Part shown: one piece after another, positions 1 through 11,514 of the stretch
Position numbering within the stretch: the first letter of the stretch is position 1
Layout: each line of letters opens with the position of its first letter
Assembly (NCBI RefSeq): GCF_037176765.1
Contig: NC_090023.1
Location: 53,150,866-53,214,865, forward strand
Source: Anolis sagrei
Lineage: Eukaryota; Chordata; Lepidosauria; Squamata; Anolidae
Length of the DNA stretch: 64,000 nt
Direction of reading: 5' to 3'
Program-made: the position numbers and the translations under genes
Notes under the pieces: model-generated
What the model saw: only the letters and a program-made list of their open reading frames with translations
What the model was told of the DNA's origin: nothing
The model's database searches: none

Positions 1-268
1 ATGATTGCAAAACCCTTTCAAATCTTTAACATCACTACAAAAAATGTTAGCTTTTATTTGATTCCCAAATAACTTTTGATAAAAAGTTATGTTGCCAATT
101 CATCTTGAAAACATTTCCCTTTTAGGTATTGTGTGCAAAACGAGCTTTAAGGAATTCCTTATCTAAAGAGAATTTCTGTTGGTTTGGATACTATTTTGTG
201 AATTCAGAGTGTTCTTATTTCACTTCAGAATCAGCGAATTCATGCTAATAATTCACGGACATTAACAG

Positions 269-602
269 TAAAGGGATAAAGGTTTCCCCTGACATTGAGT
301 CTAGTTGAGTCCAACTCTGGGTGGTGGTGCTCATCTCCATTTCTAAGCTGAAGAGCTGCCGTTGTCCATAGACGCTTCCAAGGTCAAGTGGCTGGCTTGA
401 CTGCATGGAGTGCCGTTACCTTCCCGCCAAAGTGGTACCTATTGATCTACTCACATTTGTATGTTTTCAAACTGCTATGTTGGCAAAAGCTGGGTCTAAC
501 AACAGGAGCTCATCCCATCATGTGGCTTTGAACCGTCGACCTTCTGGTCAGCAAGTTCTGCAGCTTAGCGGTTTAACCGCAACAACACCACAACCCCTAA
601 CA
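269..602 (-). mobile_element. Sauria-type tRNA-derived SINE
   Basis: Head at the right (tRNA-like boxes in reverse), tail at the left with the TTTCCCCTGACATT motif and a degenerate AAAGG tail typical of Sauria SINEs. Flanked by an 11-bp direct repeat GACATTAACAG at 258-268 and 603-613, a clean target-site duplication. Confidence 0.85.
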
Positions 603-1490
603 GACATTAACAGACATAGGCCTAAATACAGTTGCTTCATCCCAACTAGAGCAGACCCAGTGAATAAAATGCTGAATACTAAATCAGTGCTTATGGAAAT
701 CGGTTTATTTAATAGGGCTATTTTATTTACTGACTATCATGTCATTATTCCTGTAGAAAAAAGATTACATTTGTGCCGTCATGCTTGGGGGCTATTTTCC
801 CCCAAGGGATTGCTTCTTGCCCTCCTATAGGAAACTGGAACTCCCAAAAACCCAAAACGCTGTAAATAACTCAAAATAAGTTTCATTGATCACGAAGCAA
901 TAAGCTGGAAAACTTTAGAGGGGTGAAGGAAAATATACGTTACAGTCTCAATTAGTCCTGGGTCCAAGGAGTTTGAAGCTGAGAAGCCTCACCAAATTTC
1001 CTCTTTCCGCAATGGCTGTGAATGCCGGAGCAAACCACACCCCAGTTCAGATGGCCTATGTTTTGAAGACTCAGGATCTTCCTTTGGTGCCAAAAGAACC
1101 GGTTTGAGTCTCCTCAATTATTGTCCAGGACGATCTGGACATAAAGCATGAGTCCCAAGGGTAAAAAAACCCTCAGAACTGGTGCTAAGAGGTAATTTAA
1201 ATCAGGGTCCTTTAGAGTCAAGTCTCTTACTCATGTCCATGTGGCAGGAACTCTGATGGCGGAATGAAAAGAAAAAGGGGGCTCTCCCCTCCTGCAGGAA
1301 GAGGTGGAGCCAAACAGTACTGATTGACAGCTACAAGCAACCAATCCATACAACTATACATAAGCAGGGTAAAAAGGGGCGGGATTAAGCATGATGCAAC
1401 AGTTTCAATCTTGCAACTAACAGTTCTATACATAGGTGGCGCCACTCGTGCCGTCGCAACATTCAATGGAAGGGAAAAACTTCTGATTCT

Positions 1491-1637
1491 CAGGCCCCTT
1501 CCACACAGCTGAATAAAATCCCACATTATATGCTTTGAATCTGAATGTGGACTCTAATAATTCAGTTCAAAGCAGATATTGTGGGATTTTCTGCCTTGAT
1601 ATTCTGGGTTATATGACTGTGTGGAAGGACCCTCAGT
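1491..1637. mobile_element. Palindromic non-autonomous DNA element (MITE)
   Basis: Terminal inverted repeats around GGCCCCTTCCACACAGC / GCTGTGTGGAAGG and nearly palindromic inside (AAATCCCACATTAT...GATATTGTGGGATTT). Same family as 4769-4915 and 5079-5228. hAT-like by termini, but no clear 8-bp duplication here. Confidence 0.65.
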
Positions 1638-1719
1638 GTCATTAATGTTGAGTGATATCTCTCAGAATTATTGTTACATGTGTTGTTCTTACCTTTTCTC
1701 ACTCTTTCTCTTTAACCAG

Positions 1720-2001
1720 CTGATTTTAGGAGGCCTATTATATCTGCAGGGATACCGAATGGCTGTGACCCCGCTCTGTTGACACTCTGGTGTTCTTCTC
1801 ATGGAGGATTAAACCCAGATTTTAAGATGCTTGGATCCATCAATAATAAGACGGAGAACTGGACTGTTTCTTCAACAGCTGACAACCAGACTGAACTTCT
1901 TAATGTTACTGGCTACATGCAGCTCAACGTGACTGGAAATATCCTTGTCCAATGCTCAATTGAGTATGCTGGAAGACAAGTTTCTGCCAACTTCACGTGG
2001 T
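1720..2001 (+). CDS. CD80: CD80 IgC-domain exon
   Basis: 282 bp, phase 1 at both ends. The acceptor follows a pyrimidine tract (tctctttaaccag) and the donor is GTAGGT. Reads ADFRRPIISAGIPNG, then the Cys-to-Cys Ig core, ending ANFTW plus one base. Sequons NKT, NWT, NQT, NVT twice and NFT predict heavy N-glycosylation. Confidence 0.85.
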
Positions 2002-4512
2002 GTAGGTCCTTCACTTTAATACATTTGCAAAAAGGGACATGGTTTGCTTCGCTCTTCCTCATGGTAACCTCTCAAGCCCTTGTAAATATTACACAGAGGG
2101 TCATTCTGATTAGTGTCAACTGTAGTTTTGGTACCAAGAGATGCCCAAAATCCAGAGACTCTTGGAAAAGAACCTCTTGTATTCAGAGCAGACAGGTCCT
2201 CCTAAATCCTAACCACTGACATTAGTGGGACTTAAGCTAGTGCTGACTAATGACAGATCTTTCAAACCACTTCTTATTAGAAATGCCTATAAAGTTAAAA
2301 TTGATTGGATAGTATTAATGAGGTATGGAGTCTTACTTGTAGTAGTACCAAAATGATAGCAAAATATAGCATGGATTGTACGTACTTAACTGAACCATGA
2401 AACAAAACTGAGCTGTTGTCTGGAACTACATTGGATTATTCTTCCTGCATTGTGTAGATATACAACAGCTTGGTATGTGCTATCCATTTTTACATGTATT
2501 CATTCTTTTATTATAGTTTTAGGTCAATTACACATTGGGAAGATGGTAAAAGATTTAAAATTTTATGCAAAAAATTGCAATGATTATACCATGACTATTT
2601 ATATATGAATGGCTATTTATTTATTTATTTACAGTATTTATATTCTGCCCTTCTCACTGCGCAGGGGACTCATGGAGGATTACAATGCACATATACATGG
2701 CAAACATTCAATGCCATTTAGACATACAACATATATAGACAGACATAGAGACAATTTAACATTCCATGTTTCCAGCTTCATGAGGGCATGCTTGGTTCCA
2801 GCCACAGGGGGAGCTGTTGCTTGTGACATTGCATCCTTTGATGGAGTACTTCCTCATTCTTCTGCACACTGCTGGAAGGTTTTATGGTGTTGCAAAATAT
2901 TTAAATTAGCCTCCCCGCATAAAGCGGTATCTAAATTTCGTACTTGACAGATGCAACTGTCTTTTGGGCTGCATAGGTCAACAGCAGGCTAGACTATTAA
3001 TGATAGGGAGCTTACTCCGACTCACTGGCTTCAAATTCATGACCTCTCGGTCAGTAGTGATTTAATGCAGCTGGTTATTAACTAGCTGCACCACAGCCTG
3101 GTCCTTTGGTTCAGAGTAAAAGATGTACTAGAGATGAGCTTTACTTATTAAAAAGCAGATTGGATGCATCTTCCACAAGGAGCCAGGTTTCAGGCTTCAA
3201 AGGAAGCTTACCTTGTATGAGTACCTTGGTTATGTTTCTGAGAGAAAGACGTGTCAAAATGTCTACAAAACTCCTTTAAAGTAAGCCACGCTGATTTCTG
3301 TGCTGCTAATTTTCAGATATAGAATCAGGATATTAAGGAGAATTTTGAGTTTTTTGCTGTGAACCTGAATGATTCAGTTGTGTTTTCAACTCTCTCATTT
3401 TAGTTATACCAGAAGAGTGTTTACTGACTGCTCCACCCCATTGGATCATTATTGCTTCCTGTGTGATCCTCGTTCTTCTTGTAGCCATGCTAGCAGTCAT
3501 CCTTCGGCGGCGGCTCAGTAAGTATAGTTGCTTTTGTAACCAACCCATATGCTGTAAAAAACTATTGTGGTGTGTGTTCAAAGTTTAATTTGGGGGAAAT
3601 CTAATTTCAAATTCCCATTTCATCATGAACCTCATTGGGTGACTTTGGGCGAGTCACCGTTTCTTTCACACATACTCCGCCTCCTTAAAATCACTCTCTC
3701 ACCGTAATCTGTTTTACAGGTTTTGAGAATAAGTTGTGTGGTGGAGGGTTGCTGAAATATCCAGCTGCTGCTTCTATGCGTGGGTTGTATCTCCCAGATA
3801 AACAGCATCTCCATTTTATTGGTAGCCCATAAAGCTTCTCTATAGAACAAGAAAAGTCCACTTATTCCTAGATGCAACACATTATAATCACATTTTCAGA
3901 CACCATTGGCACCTCTGCAAGGTGCTTCCATAGAAAATGGTCAAGCTGTTTTATTTTGCTGGGTTTTACTATTTCCCATATTCTAGGCTATTTCTGTACA
4001 AATGATGCAGAGCTTAGGAATATTCCAAACTTGAGAACTATGGCGTGATTTTAATATTGAATGTAATGCTTTTGAATGCTTCGTATGTATTAATTTTAAT
4101 TTAATTTATTTAAGCTTAATGATTTGTATGTGTTTTAAGGCATTGAACAATTGCCTTAAATAATCGTAAGTTCACCTCCACCAGCTACTTGTGGTGTGCT
4201 TGTGGGAAAGGAGATCCATTCTGTCCACAATCAGGGCAAGGTTCAATGATGTTTCTGACAGGTTTGGAGAGGTTGGGACAGAAGAAGTGATTTAGTTAAG
4301 TGCCTAATTAAGTGTAAGATGACACAGGTTTGTAGTCTTCATTGGGGAAGGTATCTCCTGCTTTGGTGAACTGACTGAGGTTTCTTCTTACACTAGCCTG
4401 CAAGAATTCAAGATCCTCTCACCCTGTCAGTTCTTTCCAACCAGTGGAGACATTCGACATAGCACCACAGCAGCAACAACTAAATGAGACAGTCAAGGCA
4501 ACATCATTCTGA
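1720..4512 (+). CDS. CD80: CD80 (B7-1), 3' part: IgC, transmembrane and tail exons
   Basis: Last three coding exons of a B7-family co-stimulatory receptor ligand: 1720-2001, 3404-3517, 4397-4512, all joined in phase 1. The translation gives a membrane-proximal Ig C-type domain (cysteines in LWCSSHGG and VQCSIEY, six N-glycosylation sequons), a stalk (PEECLLTAPPHW), a hydrophobic helix (IIIASCVILVLLVAMLAVIL), a basic RRR stop-transfer and a 41-residue tail rich in Ser and Gln. The 282-bp IgC exon and the phase-1 joins fit the B7 layout known for CD80/CD86. CD80 rather than CD86 is inferred from position: it converges on TIMMDC1, as in human. CD80 sits on antigen-presenting cells and binds CD28 and CTLA-4. 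The signal-peptide and IgV exons lie left of the window. Oddity: the Trp expected in the C strand of the Ig fold is Leu here. The tail does not resemble the short Arg-rich human tail. Confidence 0.8.
2606..3108 (-). mobile_element. Long tRNA-derived SINE with L2-like tail (SINE A)
   Basis: Lies in the CD80 IgC-to-TM intron. Left end is TATTTATTTATTT followed by the reverse of a 'gtgagaagggcagaatataaatactg' tail; right end is the reverse of a tRNA-like head. Related copy at 42122-42815; tail fragments recur through the window. Confidence 0.65.
3404..3517 (+). CDS. CD80: CD80 stalk and transmembrane exon
   Basis: 114 bp, phase 1 at both ends, acceptor tctctcattttag, donor GTAAGT. Encodes a short stalk with one Cys and Pro residues, about 20 hydrophobic residues and then RRRL at the cytosolic face. 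Confidence 0.85.
3596..3690 (+). mobile_element. Possible fragment of tRNA-derived SINE C
   Basis: CTCATTGGGTGACTTTGGGCGAGTCAC resembles the post-head body of SINE C seen at 30250 and 46395. Short and degraded. The rest of the 3518-4396 intron holds nothing recognised. Confidence 0.35.
4397..4512 (+). CDS. CD80: CD80 cytoplasmic-tail exon with stop
   Basis: Acceptor ttcttcttacactag. The phase-1 join gives Thr, then CKNSRSSHPVSSFQPVETFD and a QQQQ run, ending KATSF and TGA at 4510-4512. Only phase and position support it, because this tail is not conserved with mammals; an alternative terminal exon farther right cannot be excluded. Confidence 0.65.
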
Positions 4513-4768
4513 CCGTACAAACCTTGGGAGGTAGGTTTGGTCTCTACCAATACTGGTTCTTCCTCTGTGTGCCTCTGTATGTTTGTGTGTATGCATGCAC
4601 ATGTGCACTGGAAGTAATGGACTTAAGACAACTCCATGGATTTCATAGGGTTTTCTTATGCAAATATTAGTAATAAACGATTTGCCAGTTCCTTCCTTAG
4701 AAATATATCCTACTGTACCTGGAGGTTGTTGGCAGTCTCCCATTCAAATATTGTAATAACTAGGGGTC

Positions 4769-4915
4769 CTTCTACACAGCCCTATATCTCAAAATATCAA
4801 GGCAGAAAATCCCACATTATCTGAGTGTGGACTCAGATAACTCAGTTCAAAGCAGATATTTTGGGATTTTTCTGCCTTGAAATTTTGGGTTTTAGGGCTG
4901 TATTGAAGGGCCCTA
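4769..4915. mobile_element. Palindromic non-autonomous DNA element (MITE)
   Basis: Second copy of the CCTTCCACACAGC family: termini GGTCCTTCTACACAGCC and GGGCTGTATTGAAGGGCCC with a palindromic body containing AAGGCAGAAAATCCCACATT. Confidence 0.65.
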
Positions 4916-5078
4916 GAACTGTTCCTACTTAGCTTTGAAGATCAAATGAAATCTAGAGTCTTTAAGGTATTTAGAATACGCCTCCAGCCTAATTAGAGTA
5001 GACACATTAGAATCAATTGTTGAATGGAAAAATATCATGCATGTGGATCTCATTGAGATTGGCAGTTGGATTTAAGGG

Positions 5079-5228
5079 CCTTTCCACACAGCCATATAAC
5101 CCAGAATATCAAGGCAGAAAATCGCACAGTATCTGCTTTGAACTGGGTTAAATGAGTCCACACTACCATATATTCCAGTTCAAAGCAGATAATGTGCGAT
5201 TTTATTCAGCTGTGTGGAAGGGGCCTCC
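5079..5228. mobile_element. Palindromic non-autonomous DNA element (MITE)
   Basis: Best-preserved copy: GGGCCTTTCCACACAGCC at the left and GCTGTGTGGAAGGGGCC at the right, with matching inner arms around TTCAAAGCAGATAATGTG. About 150 bp. Confidence 0.7.
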
Positions 5229-5274
5229 GATACACACACAGAGAGAAACCTAGTATGATGTAGTTGGATTATTA

Positions 5275-5436
5275 CTTCATGAAGCAGGATCGGAATCTCC
5301 AATTGACCATGGAAACCCACTGGGTGACCTTGGGCAAATCACACCCAGCCTCAGAAGAGGGCAATTTTAAACCCTTCTGAGCAAAAAGGAAAGATTTGTG
5401 GAAGGTTGCTATAAGCCAGAAATGACTTGAAATTGT
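5275..5436 (+). mobile_element. tRNA-derived SINE C fragment, split by SINE B
   Basis: Body CATGGAAACCCACTGGGTGA and CTTGGGCAAATCACACCCAG, then GCCAGAAATGACTTGAA, the usual end of this family. SINE B follows immediately; the CACCACAACAAACA at about 5700 may be the displaced tail. Confidence 0.5.
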
Positions 5437-5694
5437 TTTTCTTTTTTGTGACAAAAGCGACTTGCAAAACTGCAAACTGCTTCTGGTGTGAGAGAGTTGG
5501 CCGTCTGCAAGGACGTTGCCCAGGAGATGACCGGATTTTTGATGTTTTACCATCCTGTGGGAGGATTCTCTCATGTCCCTGCATGAGAAGCTAGAGCTCA
5601 ACAGACGTGAGCTTACCCCGCTCCCCGGATTTGAACCTTCAACCTGTCGGTCGACCAATCCTGCTGGCACAAGGGTTTAACCCATTGTGCCACC
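5437..5694 (-). mobile_element. tRNA-derived SINE B
   Basis: T-rich left end (A tail in reverse), body GTGTGAGAGAGTTGGCCGTC, and at the right the reverse of a tRNA-like head ('...ACAAGGGTTTAACCCATTGTGCCACC'). At least seven relatives occur in the window. Confidence 0.75.
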
Positions 5695-6259
5695 AGAAAT
5701 TACACCACCACAACAAACAAACATGTATGAGCATATGTGCACAAACACATACATATTAATTACTTTACTTAGCCAAAAAGATTATAATGGCTTGTTCTAT
5801 CAATCCAAATTGCTAGATGGAAAGGCTGGGAGTAAAAAATTGTTTTCTAAACTAGAAATGTTCCAATGTAATTAACTTGAGTCAAAATAGAAGTGAAGGA
5901 AGCATTCCTCCACATCCTCATTACGAAAAAAAAATTGAGTGCTCCAGAAGCTATGCATGCAGTTCTGTTTGGGAAACAAAGATCTGGCTGGATTATTCCT
6001 TGCAGAATATATTTGCTGACTTGGACAATTCTGATCAACAAGTGATAAGCAGCAGTCCAAGTTCTTCCTCCTGGGCACTTTTCCTTTGCTAATGAGCACC
6101 TTGCCAGGTATTTAGAACAACTGACTTGCTAGGAAGGGACATGTTGTGTCTCTGAGTGCATACTGAATAATTCAAGAAAAGCAACCACTCCCCTCTAAAA
6201 TATGGTACTTATTCATATCCAAGGAACATTTAGAGAACAGCAGTTAGGATGTAGAGCAA

Positions 6260-6382
6260 TGGTTCTCAACCTGTGGGTCCCCAGATGTTTGGGCCTTCAA
6301 CTCCCAAATCCTAAAAGCTGGTAAACTGTCTGGGATTTCTGGGTGTTGTAGGCGAAAACACCTGGGGAACCACAGGTGTAGA
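6260..6382. mobile_element. Short palindromic hAT-like element
   Basis: Starts CAATGGTTCTCAACCTGTGG and ends GGGGAACCACAGGT, with mirrored arms (CTTCAACTCCCAAATCC / GGGATTTCTGGGTGTTG). Better copy at 22793-22936. Confidence 0.6.
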
Positions 6383-7384
6383 GCAAACTTCAACAGCTTG
6401 TAGAGATTTTTGTAATTGGAGAACAAAAACTGACACATGAACATCTTTAGCAATGCTTTTCCAAAAATGCATACATGAAAAAAAAAATCTGCCATGTTGC
6501 ATCAAACACAAAATCCATTTAATTCAGCATACTTGCTCCAGCAATGGTCAATCATATGTTTTTGGAAAATCCCAAGTGACTCGGAATGTGGGGATTACCA
6601 TTCCTTGTTTCATTAATCGTTATTTTTCTTCTTTTATATTCACAGATCTCTTTTCCAAGTCTCAGCCTTTGCTCCACAGACTTGTTTGCTGACAGAATTT
6701 CATTTTCAGCTAAATAAAAGAGGGTTGAGAGTGAATACTCCTCCCAGGAATGCAATGGTGTCTGTAAACCATGGGAAAAAAACCAGTGGGAACTTTCACT
6801 TCATGTACAATATGAAGAAATAATGAAGCTGACAATGCAGCATGGCACTTTTGATTCTACTGTCTGCAGATATCACTTCCAGCTATCAGCAGCCTTTACT
6901 GAGCTCACCTTGATTCGCATTGCAATAAAGACTGCAGTAAGGATACATTTAGTATAAGAAAGAGATGGTCTCACAATTAGTTGATTATTCCACACAGTGG
7001 GCAGCAGTAAAACAGAAGACAATCAGATGAGTTCTCATATTGGATAAAGCATGTCCAAGGAATATATTTCCTGCTATGTAGGGAACGAGTTGTTCTGTTA
7101 TGGAAACTCCATTTAAATGCAGCTTTGCACTTTTAATTCATCTCATTCCTCATACTATTGTGGACACCAACACAAGATATTAACCTTGTAACTGTATAAT
7201 CTTGTTGCTACAGCAGCTGTACAATAGACCTTCAAAAGAAACATATGTAAGGGTAACATACACTTACACATTAATATTTTGTGTCTAGATTTGCTCCTAC
7301 TTCAATACGTCACAACAGTATTTATAATTTTTAATGACAGGTTTACATGCATGTCTTTGTGTCAGGATTTTAGTGAGTTTAGAG

Positions 7385-8391
7385 CAGTGATTCTCAACCT
7401 TTCTAATGGCGTGACTCCTTAATGCAGCTCCTCATGTTGTGGTGACCCCTAACCATAACATTATTTTCGTTGCTACTTCATAACTGTAATTTTGCTACTG
7501 TTATGAAGCATAATGTAAATATCTGATATGCAAGATGTATTTTCATTCACTGGACCAAATTTGGCTCAAATACCCAATATGCCCAAATTTGAATACTGGT
7601 GGGGTTGATTTTGTCATTTGGGAATTGCAGTTGCTAGGATTTATAGTTCACCTACAATCAAAGAGCATTCTGAACTCCACCAATGATGGAATTGAACCAA
7701 ACTTGGCATACAGAATTCCCATGACCAACAGAAAATACTGGAAAGCTTTGGTGGGCATTGACCTTGAGTTTTGGAGTTTTTTTTTTGTTTTTTTTTTTTG
7801 TCGTGTCAGGAGCAACCGCTCCTGTTGTGAGAGAATTGGCCGTCTGCAAGGACGTTGCCCAGGGGACACCAGGATGATTTTGATGTTTTATCATCCTTGT
7901 GGGAGGCTTCTCTCATGTCCCCGCATGAGGAGCTGGAGCTAATAGAGGGAGCTCATCCGCCTCTCCCTGGATTCGAACCTGCGACCTGTCGGTCTTCAGT
8001 CCTGTCGGCACAGTGCTTTAACTCACTGCGCCACCGGGGGCTCCTAGTTTTGGAGTTGTAGTTCACCTAAATCCAGAGAGCATTGTGGACTTAAACAATG
8101 ATGGATCTGGACCAAACTTGGCATGGATATTCAGTTTGCCCAAATGTGAACACTGGTGGAGTTTGGGGGAAATAGACCTTGACATTTGAGAGTTGTGATT
8201 GCTGGGATTTATAGTTCACCTAAAATGAAAGAACTTTCTGAACCACACCAACAATAGAATTGGGCCAAACTTCCCACACAGAACCCCCATGATCAACAGA
8301 AAACACTGTGTTTTCTGATGGTCTTTGGCGATCCTTATGACACCGCCTCGCCAACACCCAGGGGTCTCAACTCTCAGGTTGAGAAATGCTG
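7385..8391 (+). mobile_element. Non-autonomous hAT element with nested SINE
   Basis: Termini CAGTGATTCTCAACCTTTC and AGGTTGAGAAATGCTG are inverted repeats; the flanks GTTTAGAG (7377-7384) and GCTTAGAG (8392-8399) form an 8-bp target duplication with one mismatch, the hAT hallmark. No transposase reading frame. A SINE B sits inside. Relatives at 59364-60178 and 61492-62214. Confidence 0.88.
7779..8045 (-). mobile_element. SINE B nested in the hAT element
   Basis: Flanked by the 12-bp repeat AGTTTTGGAGTT (7767-7778 and 8046-8057). T-rich left end, tRNA-like head at the right with reverse box B (GGATTCGAACC) and GCGCCACCGGGGGCTCC. Younger than its host element. Confidence 0.9.
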
Positions 8392-8399
8392 GCTTAGAG

Positions 8400-9240
8400 T
8401 ATTATTAACATTATGTTGTACTGTGCTCTCTGGGTTAAGCAGATACTTACATGACAGATAATACAGTAAGGAACTGATAGCCTTAAAACTTTATGTTGAA
8501 TGATAGTCTTAAGAAATTTGTGGAGAGTAGGCTACTAAGAAAATAAAACCTAAGTGGAAAAACTGTACAAATGAGTTGAAGAAATAGGAAGGGACATTCT
8601 GAATATTGACAAGGGTCTGTGGTTCTTATCATAGGTCTGAATCCAGTGGCATTGCTATGGCAAGTACATAGATTAAAACTTCCCTCCCCTCCCCATTGGA
8701 TTTCCCATTCGGATATATAGGCATTGCTGCTTTGGGAGAGATCAGTGGAAGGGCTCCCTATGCACATTTTACAGAAAATGCCTCACATTCTGGAGTCATG
8801 TTTAGTACTATGATGGTGTGAGACTCCAGCACTGCATCTAAGACTGAGCCTGGAAGATAAAATCAACCTACCTCCCGAAAGCTAGATTACTTTTATTTTT
8901 AAAATTGCATATTTTTCTATAGCAAAGTGATGTTTGCTCTCAAGGGAGATGGGTAGAAGCAAATTCCCTAGTCACGTTGGTGCTATGGTATAATACAGTG
9001 CAAGACTGTGCATATTCTGAATACTGGCATTTTCTCATTTCTGAATAAACTTGTTTCAGATCAGGATTGCTGAAGCAAATTTCATTTCCCTCTCCAGTAG
9101 TCATGATGGTACTTTAGCATGGGTTTAAAATTCAAAATCATTATATTTTATCAATGTTATTTTGGGCTAGCGTACTAAAAATACTGAAATTGTTCTAAAA
9201 TATGGAATGGCAGATTTTAGAACAGGAATTCTGGTACTTC
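8400..9240. other. Intergenic, nothing recognised
   Basis: AT-rich unique-looking sequence. A 94-codon reverse frame at 8483-8767 has no recognisable content. Confidence 0.4.
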
Positions 9241-9289
9241 TACATTACTGGAATAACACACATCAGTTTAAATATGCAGTTGAGTGGAC

Positions 9290-9655
9290 CCACTGAATAA
9301 ATGAGCACAAAGAAGACTGGGTGACTTGGAAGGCACTGAACAGACTGTGCTCTGGCACCATGAGAGACAGAGACAACCTTAAGAAATGGGGCTACAAAGT
9401 GGAGTCCACGACATGCGAGTGTGGAGAAGAGCAAAACATAGACCACCTATTACAATGTAGCCTGAGCCCTGCCACATGCACAATGGAGGACCTTCTTGTA
9501 GAAACACCAGAGGCACTCCAAGTGGCCAGCTACTGGTCCAAGGACATTTAGTATCATGCCAAGTTTTCAACTTCGTTTGTGTGTTTAAATACATTACAGC
9601 TGTACCCTCAATTTGCTTCTGATACATTAAATAAATAGATAAATAAAATATTGAA
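9290..9655 (+). mobile_element. LINE 3' end (jockey-like RT tail)
   Basis: Encodes WKALNRLCSGTMRDRDNLKKW followed by a zinc-ribbon-like CECGEEQNIDHLLQCSLSP, the typical C-terminal end of jockey/L2-type LINE ORF2, then a short 3' UTR and an AAATA-type tail. 5'-truncated. Same family as 56835-57490. Confidence 0.7.
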
Positions 9656-11469
9656 TCAATTACCTAATTATAAATCAGAATTTATGTAACCACAATTGCT
9701 TTAATAGGTCTATGCTTACTTGGACTAAAATTGTATTTAGACTAAGCCATTTACCATATCTTTGCTCCTAGCTATTTCTCAGCTGCGTCAATAATTTTTC
9801 AAGACTTCCTGTTTCTGTTGGATATCACTATCAGTACTTAAGCACTGGTGTTTCATTGCCTTATATGCCATTTACTTGTGTTTGTAAGCCATCAAGAGTT
9901 TTAAAGGTATTATTATGAAATGACCGTTCTGATCAAAGTGTGTTTGTAGATCAGACATAAAATATTTTTTTAAAAAACATCACTGTGATATATTTTGTCA
10001 TTTCATATCCAATTGAATTCAGAGCCAGGAGTTAACTCTGTTCTTCATCTAGTTTACTTACTTGATTGCGAAGATTCAGAGAGTGGATAAGCAATCTCAT
10101 AAATATGAGATCATTCTTCCTTGATTCAACAAAACTGACCAAAGGACATAGCTCTGTCAGTATTCTCTATTAGACCTTTGGCTTTCTTGTTGCAAAGACT
10201 GTCCAGAGGAAGGCTACTCTTCTACCTGCTAGGTGATTATCAGAAACATCCAAGGAATCTTCAAAAGTTTCCACAATTTTATATTTTCATTGAAAACAGT
10301 GAGGATGGAAGGAGTTGTAATTGCTCATGTCTGAGAATGTCATGTCACTAGTCTGTCTGACAAACTGGCTGACCTTGCACTTTTAGCTAAGAGTTATCAT
10401 GCTGGGGTAAAGATGGCTGTGAAAATAAAAAAAATGCACCAAAGAACAGAATTCTGTCATATCCTTTTTGTGGGCAGGTGTGCTGGAAGCACAAATTCAT
10501 CCCTACATGTGCTTTTAGTATGAGGATAAAGTTGAAATGGTTGAAGATGGTCGTACTAGTGTTCTGGATTTTGGGGAAAGGATTACCTTTGAGATCATAA
10601 CCTTTTGGAAAACCAGAATCTCCAAAGCCTTTTGGAAGTGTAACTGTGATGTCTCGGCCTGTTTATTTCCCAGTTGGACTGTTCATTTTACCAAGTTTAG
10701 GGGAGAGCTTAGGTTCCCCCTAGAGGCCGAGTTCGGTTGGTGCAGCCCATTCTGACTCAGAGCCAGAATGGGCTGGTTATAGAACTTCATTTCCCATTCT
10801 TTGTTAGTCTTAGCTTGTTGACAGTTGCCAGATAGTGTCTGGTCTGGCCTAGCAATTTGAACAGGCCATCCTAATCACGTATTTGCCATAGAATAGATAG
10901 TATTTGCCCTAAAGTTTATAATATACGTTCCATAGATAGTTGTATTTGCCACGTTTCATAGATAATATGTATTTGCCTTATAGATAGTTCATAGGTAATA
11001 TATGTAATAAAGGACAGATATTTGTCATAGATAGATAGTTACATCATCCCCCATAGTGTATAGTTATATTTACCTCATAGAAATAGTAATTTGTTACCTC
11101 AGAGTTATATTATCATAATCAATTCTCACCTTTGTACATTGTTGTAATTCACCTTGATTATTTAGTAAACAATTGTTAAACTTGGTCTTGTTTGTAGAGT
11201 TTTATTTGGGGGGAATTATAGTAATAAAGGCATACCGATGGTCACTGGGAAAATAACCAGACACATTTAGGTTTCTCATTAGATCTTCCTGGTGTGCCAT
11301 CATAGTAACCTTTTGGAGATTAATTGGCATTCACTACCATTTGGAATGATCATAACCTTTTTGTAATGTATGATCTTCCTGAGAAGAGCTAAAACTCAAT
11401 TCTTATTTATTACTTTTCTTATTATGGTTTTTTTTTAATTAGAAGAGCCTCATTTTAAGGGGAAAGGAT

Positions 11470-11470
<1 letters not shown>
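9656..11470. other. Intergenic, mostly unrecognised
   Basis: No gene seen. 10870-11110 carries a loose tandem motif (TATTTGCC with CATAGATAGT), see findings. The 10680-11280 interval has some character of a decayed long terminal repeat, but that is weak. Confidence 0.35.

Positions 11471-11513
<43 letters not shown>
11471..11513. repeat. (TAA)n microsatellite
   Basis: About 14 near-perfect TAA units. Confidence 0.97.

Positions 11514-11514
<1 letters not shown>

Larger units (their letters stand above)
1..1719. other. CD80 intron, partial
   Basis: Contains a Sauria SINE (269-602) and a palindromic element (1491-1637). The rest is AT-rich and I recognise nothing in it. No IgV-like exon is visible. 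Confidence 0.5.
4513..6940 (+). other. Probable CD80 3' UTR and downstream sequence
   Basis: No coding exon seen. AATAAA hexamers at 4672-4677, 6713-6718 and 6924-6929 are candidate polyadenylation signals; I cannot choose between them. The stretch also holds two palindromic elements, a SINE C/SINE B nest and a short hAT-like palindrome, listed separately. Confidence 0.35.

Noticed and set aside
7785-8045. tRNA gene suggested by box A and box B
   Set aside because: The tRNA-like part is the head of SINE B with a long unrelated body, target duplication and no cloverleaf end.
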